64,000 nt of DNA from Corallium rubrum (lineage: Eukaryota > Cnidaria > Anthozoa > Scleralcyonacea > Coralliidae). The stretch lies in contig OZ036000.1 in the NCBI GenBank assembly GCA_964035015.1, positions 4,685,709 through 4,749,708 of the forward strand, written 5' to 3'. A model generated the notes under the pieces. The model worked only from the letters and a program-made list of their open reading frames with translations. It ran no database searches and was not told the DNA's origin. Shown in pieces: positions 22,721-33,700 of the stretch. Position numbers and translations under genes: made by a program. Each line of letters begins with the position of its first letter. Within the stretch, counting starts at the first letter, position 1.

Positions 22721-23088
22721 TAGGGACCTTGAGATACGAGGACGACGGCGGCGGTTAAAAAGCAATTCAAATTTTAGTATTAGAAAGAAGTCATGGTTAA
22801 CTGACTACTGTATTCAATACTTGAAGCTTGTTTTATAATTTTCAAAGTGTTAAAACGGTCGCAGTGTCTGTGTTAAGGCAATCTCAGACAACAGTTCTCA
22901 TCACCCCACGAGTCAACGTCGTCCTGAAGACGTGAAAATGGTCTGAGTGGCGTTGTATACAGAGTGAGGACGGTGTTCAGACCACTATTGGGACTAAACA
23001 TTACTCATTATCTTTGTTTTGCAAGAAGAATGCTTTTGTTTGAAGGACGTCGTCCTCGAAGTTACCGTCGTAGATCTTAAGGTCCCTA
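22721..23088. mobile_element. TA-flanked MITE (TAGGGACCTT family), 368 bp
   Basis: TAGGGACCTTGAGATACGAG at the left pairs with the inverse ...CGTAGATCTTAAGGTCCCTA at the right. The family recurs as the element at 36443-38335. Confidence 0.82.
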
Positions 23089-23676
23089 ATTTTTGGTGAG
23101 AGGCCGCGCGCTAACATGAGCAAACGCCACCCGCGCTCTCCTAGATAGAAATACATTTCAAATAAGCGGCAATGATTTTTTTGATATGATCATTCATTAA
23201 AGCAAAATACAATAGTTCTATATACAGCTAGCTCACATTTCCACCTTAAGTACTATACTTTTTCAGAATTTGTGCTCGAGTGCTTTCAAACAAATGAACA
23301 AATTTTGAACAAATGAAAGCTATGTGCTACACCTACAAATGTTGAGAGTCCAAGACCAAGGATTCTTGGTATTTATATAGCAAGCATGTTTTCAAAGAGT
23401 AATGGGGAAAAAATCAATGTATTTTCAGTTGAAGTTGGAGTGTTTCATCAGGGGTGCCAAACACGAGAAAACAACGCCAAGCTAGCGTTTAGCGAATAAC
23501 TATAGTTGTTTTGGAGTTTTTGAAACAAACGTTGTCCAGTGATAACTATATACGTTTGACAGATCAAATCAATAACGAGTAGGGGGTGTAACTTTCCGTT
23601 GTCAACACTTGTTGTCAATACATCGTTCTTTTTACACAGCAGCGTTTGCTTGGCATATTACTTGTCTTTGGCTTAA

Positions 23677-23816
23677 GGCGGTTTTCCACTAGGCGAAAAA
23701 TGTCGCGCGAAGCGTCATTTTCTTTTGTCTCGCAAGCTCTCGAGTGGAACTAATTAGCCAAGGCAAAAGAAAAATGTCGAGTCGGTCGACAAATGTCGCC
23801 TAGTGGAAATCCGCCT
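23677..23816. mobile_element. TTAA-target MITE, 140 bp
   Basis: GGCGGTTTTCCACTAGGCGA at the left and its inverse at the right are flanked by TTAA (23673-23676 and 23817-23820). This suits piggyBac/Kolobok-type mobilisation. It is similar in style to 39696-39842. Confidence 0.8.
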
Positions 23817-23862
23817 TTAATTATGAGAATCGGAATGATCAGCGAACGCAGATCGTCTGATA

Positions 23863-24226
23863 AAGCTACGGTTACACACACCGATTTGTGTCGCAATGCA
23901 TTGCGAGCTAAATCGGTCACCCGGCTACACACATCAATTTGTGTTGAAGAAAAATCAAGTTTAAAAATAAACCGAGGATAGGCGGAGCTTGAACAAAAGA
24001 AATTTGTCATGATTGCAACACAAATTGGCGACAGGTATGTTACACTTGTCGATTTGTGCGGCGTTGCAGATTTCCGTTGCAAGTTTTTGATCCCTTATCA
24101 AAAACTTGCGATGCTTCAGCAACGCATAAATCAGTGTCGACTGGGTATGTTACACACACCGATTTATCTCGCAATGCCGTTGCAACACAAATTGGCGAAA
24201 TAAATCGGTGTGTGCAACCGTAGCTT
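23863..24226. mobile_element. 364-bp MITE with ACACACCGATTT ends
   Basis: AAGCTACGGTTACACACACC at the left pairs with the inverse at the right. The interior holds further copies of the TACACACACCGATTT motif. Confidence 0.75.
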
Positions 24227-24329
24227 AAGGGTAGTTCCCTTCGCTATGACCTGCCGAACGCATTTATTTCGTATTCCATGTTTGCCGTGGCCCGTGAAAA
24301 AGTATCAATGCAATCTTGAAATTACTTGA

Positions 24330-24735
24330 AACGGAAGTAATAACAACGGAAGTAATACAACGGAAGTAAAAACAACGGAAGTAAAAACAACGGAAGTAAT
24401 AACAACGGAAGTAATAACAACGGAAGTAATAACAACGGAAGTAATAGCAACGGAAGTAATAACAACGGAAGTAATAACAACGGAAGTAATAACAACGGAA
24501 GTAATAACAACGGAAGTAATAACAACGGAAGTAATAACAACGGAAGTAATAACAACGGAAGTAATAACAACGGAAGTAATAACAACGGAAGTAATAACAA
24601 CGGAAGTAATAACAACGGAAGTAATAACAACGGAAGTAATAACAACGGAAGTAATAACAACGGAAGTAATAACAATGGAAGTAATAACAACGGAAGTAAT
24701 AACAACGGAAGTAATAACAACGGAAGTAATAACGG
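24330..24735. repeat. 15-bp minisatellite (AACAACGGAAGTAAT)n
   Basis: About 27 copies, very homogeneous except at the left edge. Being a multiple of three it keeps a minus-strand ORF open (poly-LLPLL), which is not a gene. Confidence 0.95.
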
Positions 24736-25146
24736 AAAATTACACGCCTTATTCCTCATTGACTTGATCTGTCAAACGTATAGTTATCATTGGATAACGC
24801 TTGTTTGAAAACTCGAAAACAGCATTCGCTAAATGCTTGAACGCAAATGGGGTAATAAATTGAAAATTTTGATTTTTGTTACCACTTCCCTTTAAATCCA
24901 AAAAAGACAAAAAAATAATTTTTGTTGCCCATAACTCTTAATTAAGTATTATGTATACCAAAGTCACTGCTGGTAACCATTATTTATATTGAATTCCCTG
25001 TTGGGAACATTTTTATATACTGAAGTTACTATCCAGGAAATTTATAATGGATGTTGGAGCTATAATTTTCAAATACTGGAGCCATGGTTTATCACTATAC
25101 ATGTAATTCCTAGAATCTGTAATTCCTGGAATCTGCTGGAACTTGC

Positions 25147-27381
25147 TCAATCCTTTACACTGACAGAGGTGGGACTAGCAAGTTTACTCGGTACTGAGGT
25201 TTTGCGATGGGGGATGTTATCCGGTGTTGGGATAGCAGCACCAACACCAGCCATTGTTCGTTTGCTTGTTTTCGCCATCTGGTAGTCTCCAGAATCAAAA
25301 TACTTCACCTTGAAGAAAAACAACATACAGCTAGCGCGTTGTAGGAATTTTAGGTAATGGAAAGTTTTGAGTGTAAGAATCAAGAGTAGAAATTCAAAAT
25401 ATTGTAGGTGGTCAGCAGGGAAACCTGTAGCCTGCATAGCTGGGCCATATTTCGAGGGTTGGAGGCAGGGTGCCATGAAAAATCAGAGGGGGGAGGAGAA
25501 ATGGGAGATATGGCCTGCAGAAAAACTAGGGCTATTTTTGTTCCATTAAATTTAGTTAAAGTTAAAAAAGCCTTGCTGAGTGATTGATTGAGTGATTGTG
25601 TATTTTTAATGTCTCCAATCTGTTTAATCTTAAGATGCAACAACTCACGGAGCCTATTAGGCCCAATAAACTGTTGCTATTAGAACTGTAATTATTATAT
25701 TATTGTCAATTGTCTATATTTATTTTTTTCAGTCTTTTGTGGGCCTGCAGTAATTGCCATGCTGTTGCGGATACCCAGCCATCTTCTTTTTAGTGTTATC
25801 ATTTTCAGTATTTATGTACATAATTAGATGGCAAAGCTAATAAAATAAAAAAAAAATCTAAACATGGTTTGACTTGAAAATGACTTGGTATGCATGAGTG
25901 AAGTTAGTGCATGTCGTGCTAAAAGGCAGACATCGAGGGAAGCACAACAAATAGTGTTCCAAAACTGAAAACAATGTTCCAAGCAGATTGGATTCTCCGT
26001 GTAAACACATGCCTGGATTGACTTCACTCGCATCTTTCAATCTGATTGGACTGTCAATCTGCTTCATGTAAACATGGCCTTATACTAGAAATTACTACTG
26101 TAAGTGAAGTGCTGCCTCAAATGGGAGAAAAAAGTTTACCTACTCCACAGGAAAATCTTTCCAGTCTGTGGCCAATGTGACACCCCCCTTGCACACTCCA
26201 CCCAAGATTGCCCACACTCCATCCAAGTTTGCCCACTCCACCCAACTTTACCCACTGCACACGAGTTTGGTCACACCACCCAAAATTACCCACTCCACCC
26301 AAGATTACCCACTCCATTCGAGTTTGCCCACTCCACCCAAGTTTACCCACTCCACCCAAGATTGCCCACTCCACCCAAGTTTGCCCACTCCACCAAAGTT
26401 TGCCGGTTCCACACAAAAAGAGCCCACAGGGTTGCCTGTGAAGGAGGCTGGAAAGTCCAAACATTTAATATTAATTACAATGGGCAGAGTATTTACACAT
26501 TTCTTCTATTTTTTTAATTATGAAACATATCACCAAGTGGGGAAAACAAAAATTTAAATTCCATGCTCTCACTGACTAGCACAATCTGGATTTTGTTATA
26601 AGCTTAAGAGAAACTCTGTCTCTACCAAGTTTTGAGGCTAAACTTAAACAAATTTTAAAGTGACTTTTTATAGTTGTCATACATTTTAATGCTTATACAA
26701 TCTTTACTTACAGTAATATGTTTTCACTTTATATTTTTTATTCAGGGCCCTACTGAAAATCGCTTTGCACAAGTAGGCTTCCTACATTTATTTATTTATT
26801 ATAGTATTTACGCATCTTAGCATCTAGACAAGTTTAGCTATTAATTAAGCCGGTTTAATATTAATATCACCTCAAAAGAAAACGTTTTTTCTGCAGCTCA
26901 TCCGAATCTGATCTGTACCAGACAGTAACCCAACCAACACACGTGTTTAATAGAAACGTTAAGCTTGGAAGAACCAAGCGAGATAGTCAAGTAATAACCC
27001 AACGGTTAACCTTATCCATATTTTAAAACTTCAGTCTTCACACAAAATACTTTGCATTTCTGCTACGAAATTTAATATTATATATTTATTACAAGGTCGA
27101 TAGAACTATTGAATTACCGTGTTATTTCATGTACTTACCCCTTTTTGTATTCTTTTCCTTAAAAAATCCGTTGAATCCGGCTTAGGAGCACTTGGGAAGC
27201 GAGATCGAAATTTCTGCTCCTCGGTTATCGTCTGAAAATATAAAACAAAACGTTCCTCAATATTTCAGTACTGTACAGCATGTTCTCAAACGATTTCAAA
27301 AGCCGGTAATTACAGTTTACAAACCTCCGCTGCCTTCTCTTCTATGGGTTTTTCCACAGAAGACGTTGTTGACTCGGCCAT
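25147..27381 (-). CDS. ENSA: Endosulfine-family PP2A-B55 inhibitor (ENSA/ARPP19), 3 coding exons
   Basis: Coding exons on the minus strand: 27325-27381 (19 codons from ATG), 27139-27231 (31 codons), 25147-25308 (to TGA), giving 103 aa; human family members are 112-121 aa. All junctions are phase 0 with GT/AG. Exon 2 ends FLRKRIQKG. Exon 3 opens VKYFDSGDYQMAK, the family signature FDSGDY (residues 54-59). Its serine (S56) is the Greatwall/MASTL site that turns the protein into an inhibitor of PP2A-B55 at mitotic entry. Downstream are IPTPDN (proline-directed site) and RKTSVPSKLAS (residues 85-95), the position of the PKA site in vertebrates. The protein should be small, disordered and cytosolic/nuclear. 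Intron 2 (about 1.8 kb) carries a TIR-element copy and a 19-bp minisatellite. ENSA versus ARPP19 cannot be separated; a pre-duplication orthologue is likely. Confidence 0.95.
25860..26083. mobile_element. Uninterrupted partial copy of the 10507-11158 TIR element
   Basis: Shares GACTTGAAAATGACTTGGTA, GTGTTCCAAAACTGAAAACA and the right end CTTCATGTAAACATGGCCTT with the 10.5-kb copy. It lacks the 224-bp MITE and so shows the empty site. It is 5'-incomplete and lies in ENSA intron 2. Confidence 0.8.
26190..26410. repeat. 19-bp minisatellite (GCCCACTCCACCCAAGTTT)n
   Basis: About 12 diverged copies in ENSA intron 2. ORFs through it on both strands are repeat-driven. Confidence 0.9.
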
Positions 27382-27786
27382 GCTTTATAAAAGAATGTTC
27401 TCGGGCAGTGGAATCCAAAGATTTTTGACCTTCGAATTTAGATTTCTTGACAACAAAAAAATCGTAATCTGTTCTGGAAAAGAAATACACACTGCGCATG
27501 GCAGTGGAGAAAGCGCGCGAGGTTCATAAAATCGTAGAACTGGGAGCGAATTTAGATTTCCATTGATTTGATTGGCCATTGAAGATCCATCCGACCAATC
27601 AGGACGTGATTAAAACAGCCCATGCAGAACCGGAAAAAAGAGTACTTTCATCATATGACTTGTTCTTGATTTTGAAATACCCCTTCTGATTTAAAATCTA
27701 CACTTTATCTTATTCGGACTGAAACCTCTGAACTGAAACGAAGGCAAAATGGTATAGGGAATTGTGAGGAACCTGTTGGACTTACA
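27382..27786. promoter_or_regulatory. Putative bidirectional promoter between ENSA and GLMP
   Basis: The two start codons point away from each other across 405 bp. The interval has two CCAAT-type boxes in opposite orientation (ATTGG at 27571-27575, CCAAT at 27595-27599) and no obvious transposon. Transcription start sites are not visible from sequence. Confidence 0.55.
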
Positions 27787-30700
27787 ATGGACTTTATTCG
27801 TAGCAGTTTTGTGCTACTGTGTGTTGTTTTCTTGACAAGAATAGCCGTTTCTGTTTCAACAAAACGCAAGGTCAGTGAAGCCAGTAATGTGCTATAAAAT
27901 ACTTAATGTAAAATTATCTAGAATGTGACCATGTTAAAATCTTTTGTTATGCATAAACATTGCACTCGTAATCTTTGTTTTTGAAATACAGGTAAGTTCA
28001 GTCAGTTATAAAAGTGGATAAACTAACTTCATGGTTGAGATAGTATGTGTTGCTTAATTGATGTCTTACTGTCACCCCCCAGGTTTGCAGTGTACACATG
28101 GAAAACCAGGGTTTGAAATTAAAAGCCACTAGGAGCAACCAAAATCCTAGTCAGGACACCCATGTTTGCACACACGCTACAGACTGCAAAGTTTATATCA
28201 TGCAAAAGATACCGTATTTTCTTGGCGATAACCTGCATGGCGTATAACCCGCACAGCAACAAAAATGTCACTTTTGGAAAAATAAATCAGCGTATTTCCC
28301 AGCATATTAAGAATTCAACAGATTACCCGCACCACTTTATTACCTGCACTAATTATGTTTCCTAGCAAAATTAAGCCCAAAATTAAATTAAATGGTATAC
28401 TATTACCTTATCATTGCACAATTTTCACAAAAAAATTTCCTGAAATGGTTGGGTGAGGCTATTAATTTATTGTATACTGAAAATTAATGATCCTTATTAA
28501 GTTTATTGTTTATCAATTTTTCTTTCTTAATTTTTAATTGATGATCTAGTTACTCATGAAACCAATCCCCTGTCTAACCACTAATCACTCCAAAAGTTTT
28601 AACGTTATTCATGTTCAAGCCCAAGCTGATGACAACAGCTCAACCATCCATTACTTTTGGACAACTTATCCTGTGCCAACCATTGTCATTGCTTACACAA
28701 CCTTCGAGCATACAATGCTGAACATAAGCTGTGAAAATTTGGCACTTCATTCAGATGGAATAAACTTCTTTCCTCCAGTAAATTATACAATTGGTTTTTC
28801 TATCCCGACGATATATGAATTCGAAGATGATGATGATAAGGTTGACTTAAATGACAACGATGGAATCGTAACACACAAACTTGAATCAGGTATAACTTGG
28901 CAAATGGAAATTATTGATAATTCTAGTGTTACATTTACTGGAAATGAAGCAATTATTTTTAAAGTAAGTATTCAACTTTTTGTGCTCCTCTGTGAAGAAC
29001 TCAGTAGTGTAGTGTAGTGTAGTGTAGTGTAGTGTAGTGTAGTGTAGTGTAGTGTAGTGTAGTGTAGTGTAGTGTAGTGTAGTGTAGTCCGACCCCAATA
29101 ATGTCTCAGATTACCACTCACCATAATGTTACATCTGGTGTTGCTACCCGCCTTTCAACCAGACCTGTTCGTAAAAAACGTTCTTCCAAACAACGATCTT
29201 TGACTTGTACAGATCAATCCTCCTTGCCATCCTCTGTCCAACAACCGTCAAGTCCACTTTTTGATCCTACCTTGGTCCCAAACCAGTCATCTTCATTACC
29301 AGATCTCCGTGATTCGTGTTCAACCCATCGTATACCTCATGTCTCCAATTTGGTCTTCTCTCCTTCCACACAACCACCAGCATCACCTGATCCTGAGTCG
29401 GATCCTGCCCTTTCATCAACTACTCCGCTTATCACTTTCCTCAATAAATCAATTGAATGCTCTCCTCCCACCATCATTCAGCATCAGACTTCCTCCGCCA
29501 ATTCTCAACAAACATTGGATTGTCTCAGTTCTTTGCTTCGTATTAACAAGCCTTTTTCATCACCCCGAAATGAACAAGCCTCAAACTCCTTATCGCGTTT
29601 CATTCGTGAATGCAATAATATTCCTCCTTCTGTTCCTCAACGAGCTCCCAAAACAGTTGGTTTACCTTCCTCACCTATTTCTTCATCAGAAGTCTCTTCC
29701 ATCCAAACTGTTATTAACGATTCCTCCCGATCCTCGCCTCCTGCACCTAGTCCTTCTCCTAGACGTTACCAAAGACCATCAACTGCTAGACTCTTTTCTC
29801 CCTGGTCATCTCCACAACCTCCTCATCGTTCACCTATCGTTGCCCAGTCAGATGTCGATGACCTAATTAATTCGACTCTACATTCTTCTGGTGAGATACG
29901 TACTCCTTCCTCATTATCGCACCCCACTCCGCCGTCTTCCTTTACTTCTGACAACGATGGAAATCCTTCGACAAATACATGTCCAACTTCTGAGTCGCGA
30001 TCTTCTCCTGTTAATGATTCTTCTTCTCCTAACATGAATGATGATGATTTCACACAATCTCAAAATTCACCATCGTCCAGTCCTTCAGAATCACGCTTGA
30101 AGAGAAATGCGTTTCGTGAAAAATGGATAACTGCCTTCTCCGGGGACATTCCGTGGTCGGACTTTTGCACCCTCTGCGATGAATTTGCCGTTGAATCTCG
30201 ATCTCTCGCTCTAGAAATCGCTGCAGAATCTTCATCTTCTTTTCGTCGCCCAAAACCTCTTCCTCGTCGTGATCGTCCATCTGGCCGCCGTCCTGCTTTC
30301 CGTCATCGACCGCTTTTATCCAATCCCGCCGAAGCACAACGCATTCAAACTTTATATCGTCATTCTAAGAAAAGAGCCGCTCGGAAAATCCTCTCTCCTA
30401 ACAGTCCTTTCTACACTGGATCAACAGACAAAGCAGAATCATTCTTTAGAAATACATTTTCCTTTCGTCAATGTGACACTACATCCCTTCAAGACAAATT
30501 AAAAGATCTCGTTACACCTGCTCCGAGCGATGACTTCCTCTTTTCACCTCCTTCTTGTGATGAAATCCGTCGAAAACTCTTCTCTGCTGCCAATACCTCT
30601 CCTGGGCCCGATCGCGTGGAATATCGTCACTTGAAAAGCATTGACCCATCCTGCTCTATCCTTTCTCTCCTTTTTCAACACTGTTTCAAGCAACGTGATG

Positions 30701-33700
30701 TTCCTCCAGCCTGGAAGTCTGCGACTACGGTGCTCATCTATAAGAAAGGTAGCACAGAGGATCCTTCCAACTTTAGACCCATCGCCTTAATGTCGTGTCT
30801 CTACAAGTTAGTTATGGGAGTCATCGCCAAACGACTAACATCATGGGCCATTGATCACGATCTTTTATCCCAAGAACAGAAGAGTGCACGTCCCAGTGAA
30901 GGTTGTTATGAACATACCTTTCTCCTCCAGTCCATCGTAGGTGATGCCCGACGTAATCGGAAAAATGTTTTTGTCGCTTGGCTTGATCTTCGCAATGCTT
31001 TTGGAAGTATCCCTCATTCTGCTATTACCTCTACCCTTTCCCATATTGGAGTACCACAACCACTAATTGAAATGATAACCAATTCTTATTCTGGAGCAAC
31101 CACCAAAATACGTACCCCCACCAGTTTGACCTCTGATATACCAGTTTTATCAGGTGTCAAGCAAGGTTGTCCGTTGAGCCCAATCATTTTCAATTTGACC
31201 ATCGACATCATTTTACGTGCAATTAAACAAAAAGCTTCAGACATTGGTCCTGCTAAACTCCATGGTATACCTGTCTCTGTCTTTGCTTATGCTGATGATC
31301 TTGTCATAATCTCCAGAAATAAAGACCGACTCCAGAAACTATTAGATGTTGCTTCTTCCACTGCGACAACCCTTGGTTTATCCTTCAGACCTGATAAGTG
31401 CGCCTCTATCAGCCTCACCTGTTCCAGATCTAATCATTCTGAATCTTCTTTTGAACTTAATGAATTCATCGTCCAGAACAATTCCATTCCTTCACTTGAT
31501 CGTGAACATCCTTACAAATACCTTGGTGTTCCTATTGGCCTAATCCATGATCCAGATAACATATCTGATTTGGTTCAAAACCTTTCACGTGATTTGGACA
31601 ATATTGAGAAATCCCTTTTAGCTCCTTGGCAGAAGTTAGACATGATTCGTACCTTCCTTCAACCTTCCTTAACATTCGCCCTTCGTGCTGGATACCCGAA
31701 AAAAGAACATCTTCGTGAATATCGTTCAACTCTCGTTTCCACCATCCGTAGAATATGTTCTCTACCATCTCGAGCTTCTGCTTCCTACATCTTCGCTCAC
31801 AAACGCGCTGGTGGTCTTGGCCTCCTTGATCCAATCCTTGAAGCTGATGTTCAAGCAATAATTCATTCGGCTAAGATTCTATCTTCCTCCGACCCGACTG
31901 TAATTCACATTGCTAATGCTGAATTAAACGAAACCGTCCGACATGCCTCCCGATCTAATCCTACTTCTGCTCTGAAATCCAACTACCTGTCCAGCCTTCC
32001 TGATGATCGTTTAAACAACCTGCATTACCGCATTCAATCGTTGTGGACCCGAGTCCGCAAATCCACTCGTAACCTTGGTATTGAAATTAAATTCAATGAC
32101 AATGGTCTTCCTGTCCTTTCGTCTCAAAACTCTGGTTCTGTTCTTGCTAAAGAAGCCAGTCGTTTCCTGCATTTCCATGTTCAAGACCGATTCGCTTCTA
32201 CTCTATTTGCTCTTCCTGATCAAGGGAAAGTTGCTCGGGCGCTTACCACTGACACCTTCGCCAATGGATCTACTTGGCAATACAATGGCCTCAATATCCG
32301 CTTCAGAGACTGGCGTTTCATCCATCGTGCTCGACTCAATTGCCTTCCACTCAATAATGTCAAGAGTCGGTGGTCTAATGCTAGCCCAAAATGTCGCCGT
32401 TGTACTTCAGATGAGACCCTTCCTCATGTCTTGTGTCACTGCCTTCCTAACATGCCTAGTATTCTTCGCAGACACAACACCATAGTAGACCGTATCACCA
32501 ACGCCGTTCAACATGGTACCATTACTACCGACAAACAAGTTCGCGCCGCCAACTCACGTTTACGTCCTGACATTATTGTTGAAGAGGATAACAAAGTACT
32601 TATCATTGATGTTTGTTGCCCCTTTGATAATAATGCTGAAGCCCTTCATGATGCTGAACAACGAAAAATCAATAAATATGATGGGTTGAAGCAATTTTTC
32701 ATTGGTCAAGGCAAGCAATGTGAGGTCTTTGGTTTTGTGGTTGGTGCTCTCGGCTCCTGGCATCCTCCAAATGAAAATGTTTTACGGCACCTTGGAATGT
32801 CCAAAAGATACCGTTCCTTGTTCAGGAAACTTTGTTGCACGGACGCAATTCAAGGCTCAACAAACATTTACCGTGAACATCTTGGCTTAACTGAGGACAA
32901 CTTGGAAGTAGAAGTTGGTCCTGAATAAACTGTTTAGATTGACTCTTTTTTTTTTTTTTTTTTAATTTCGTTATATTAGAAACTTTAATTTTATTTTTGA
33001 ACTTCTTTAAACCTATTAATGTATTGTATAAATTACTTCATGTATATAATTATCTACATTGTATGACCATTAATGGCACTTATTGTTATCTCGAAGGACT
33101 TAATCAAGACCCATCACCTGTAAATTTTAACTTGTAATAAAAATCAATAGTGTAGTGTAGTGTAGTGTAGTGTACTAGTGTAGTGTAGTGTATTGTAGTG
33201 TAGTGTAGTGTAGTGTAGTGTAGTGTAGTGTAGTGTAGTGTAGTGTAGTGTAGTGTAGTGTAGTGTAGTGTAGTGTAGTGTAGTGTAGTGTAGTGTAGTG
33301 TAGTGTAGTGTAGTGTAGTGTAGTGTAGTGTAGTGTAGTGTAGTGTAGTGTAGTGTAGTGTAGTGTAGTGTAGTGTAGTGTAGTGTAGTGTAGTGTAGTG
33401 TAGTGTAGTGTAGTGTAGTGTAGTGTAGTGTAGTGTAGTGTAGTGTAGTGTAGTGTAGTGTAGTGTAGTGTAGTGTAGTGTAGTGTAGTGTAGTGTAGTG
33501 TAGTGTAGTGTAGTGTAGTGTAGTGTATTGTAGTGTAGTGTAGTGTAGTGTAGTGTAGTGTAGTGTAGTGTAGTGTAGTGTAGTGTAGTGTAGTGTAGTG
33601 TAGTGTAGTGTAGTGTAGTGTAGTGTAGTGTAGTGTAGTGTAGTGTAGTGTAGTGTAGTGTAGTGTAGTGTAGTGTAGTGTAGTGTAGTGTAGTGTACAC

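Larger units (their letters stand above)
23483..24841. mobile_element. Composite bounded by about 95-bp inverted arms
   Basis: The left arm (23483-23578, with GATAACTATATACGTTTGAC) is the diverged inverse of the right arm (24749-24841). Between them lie two MITEs (23677-23816, 23863-24226) and a 15-bp minisatellite. It is either one long-TIR element that accumulated insertions or a fortuitous pair of inverted repeats. Confidence 0.6.

Noticed and set aside
24322-24759. 145-aa minus-strand poly-LLPLL ORF
   Set aside because: 15-bp minisatellite translation.
29261-29866. 201-aa ORF inside the retrotransposon
   Set aside because: Alternative frame of the real 1275-residue ORF; no recognisable domain.
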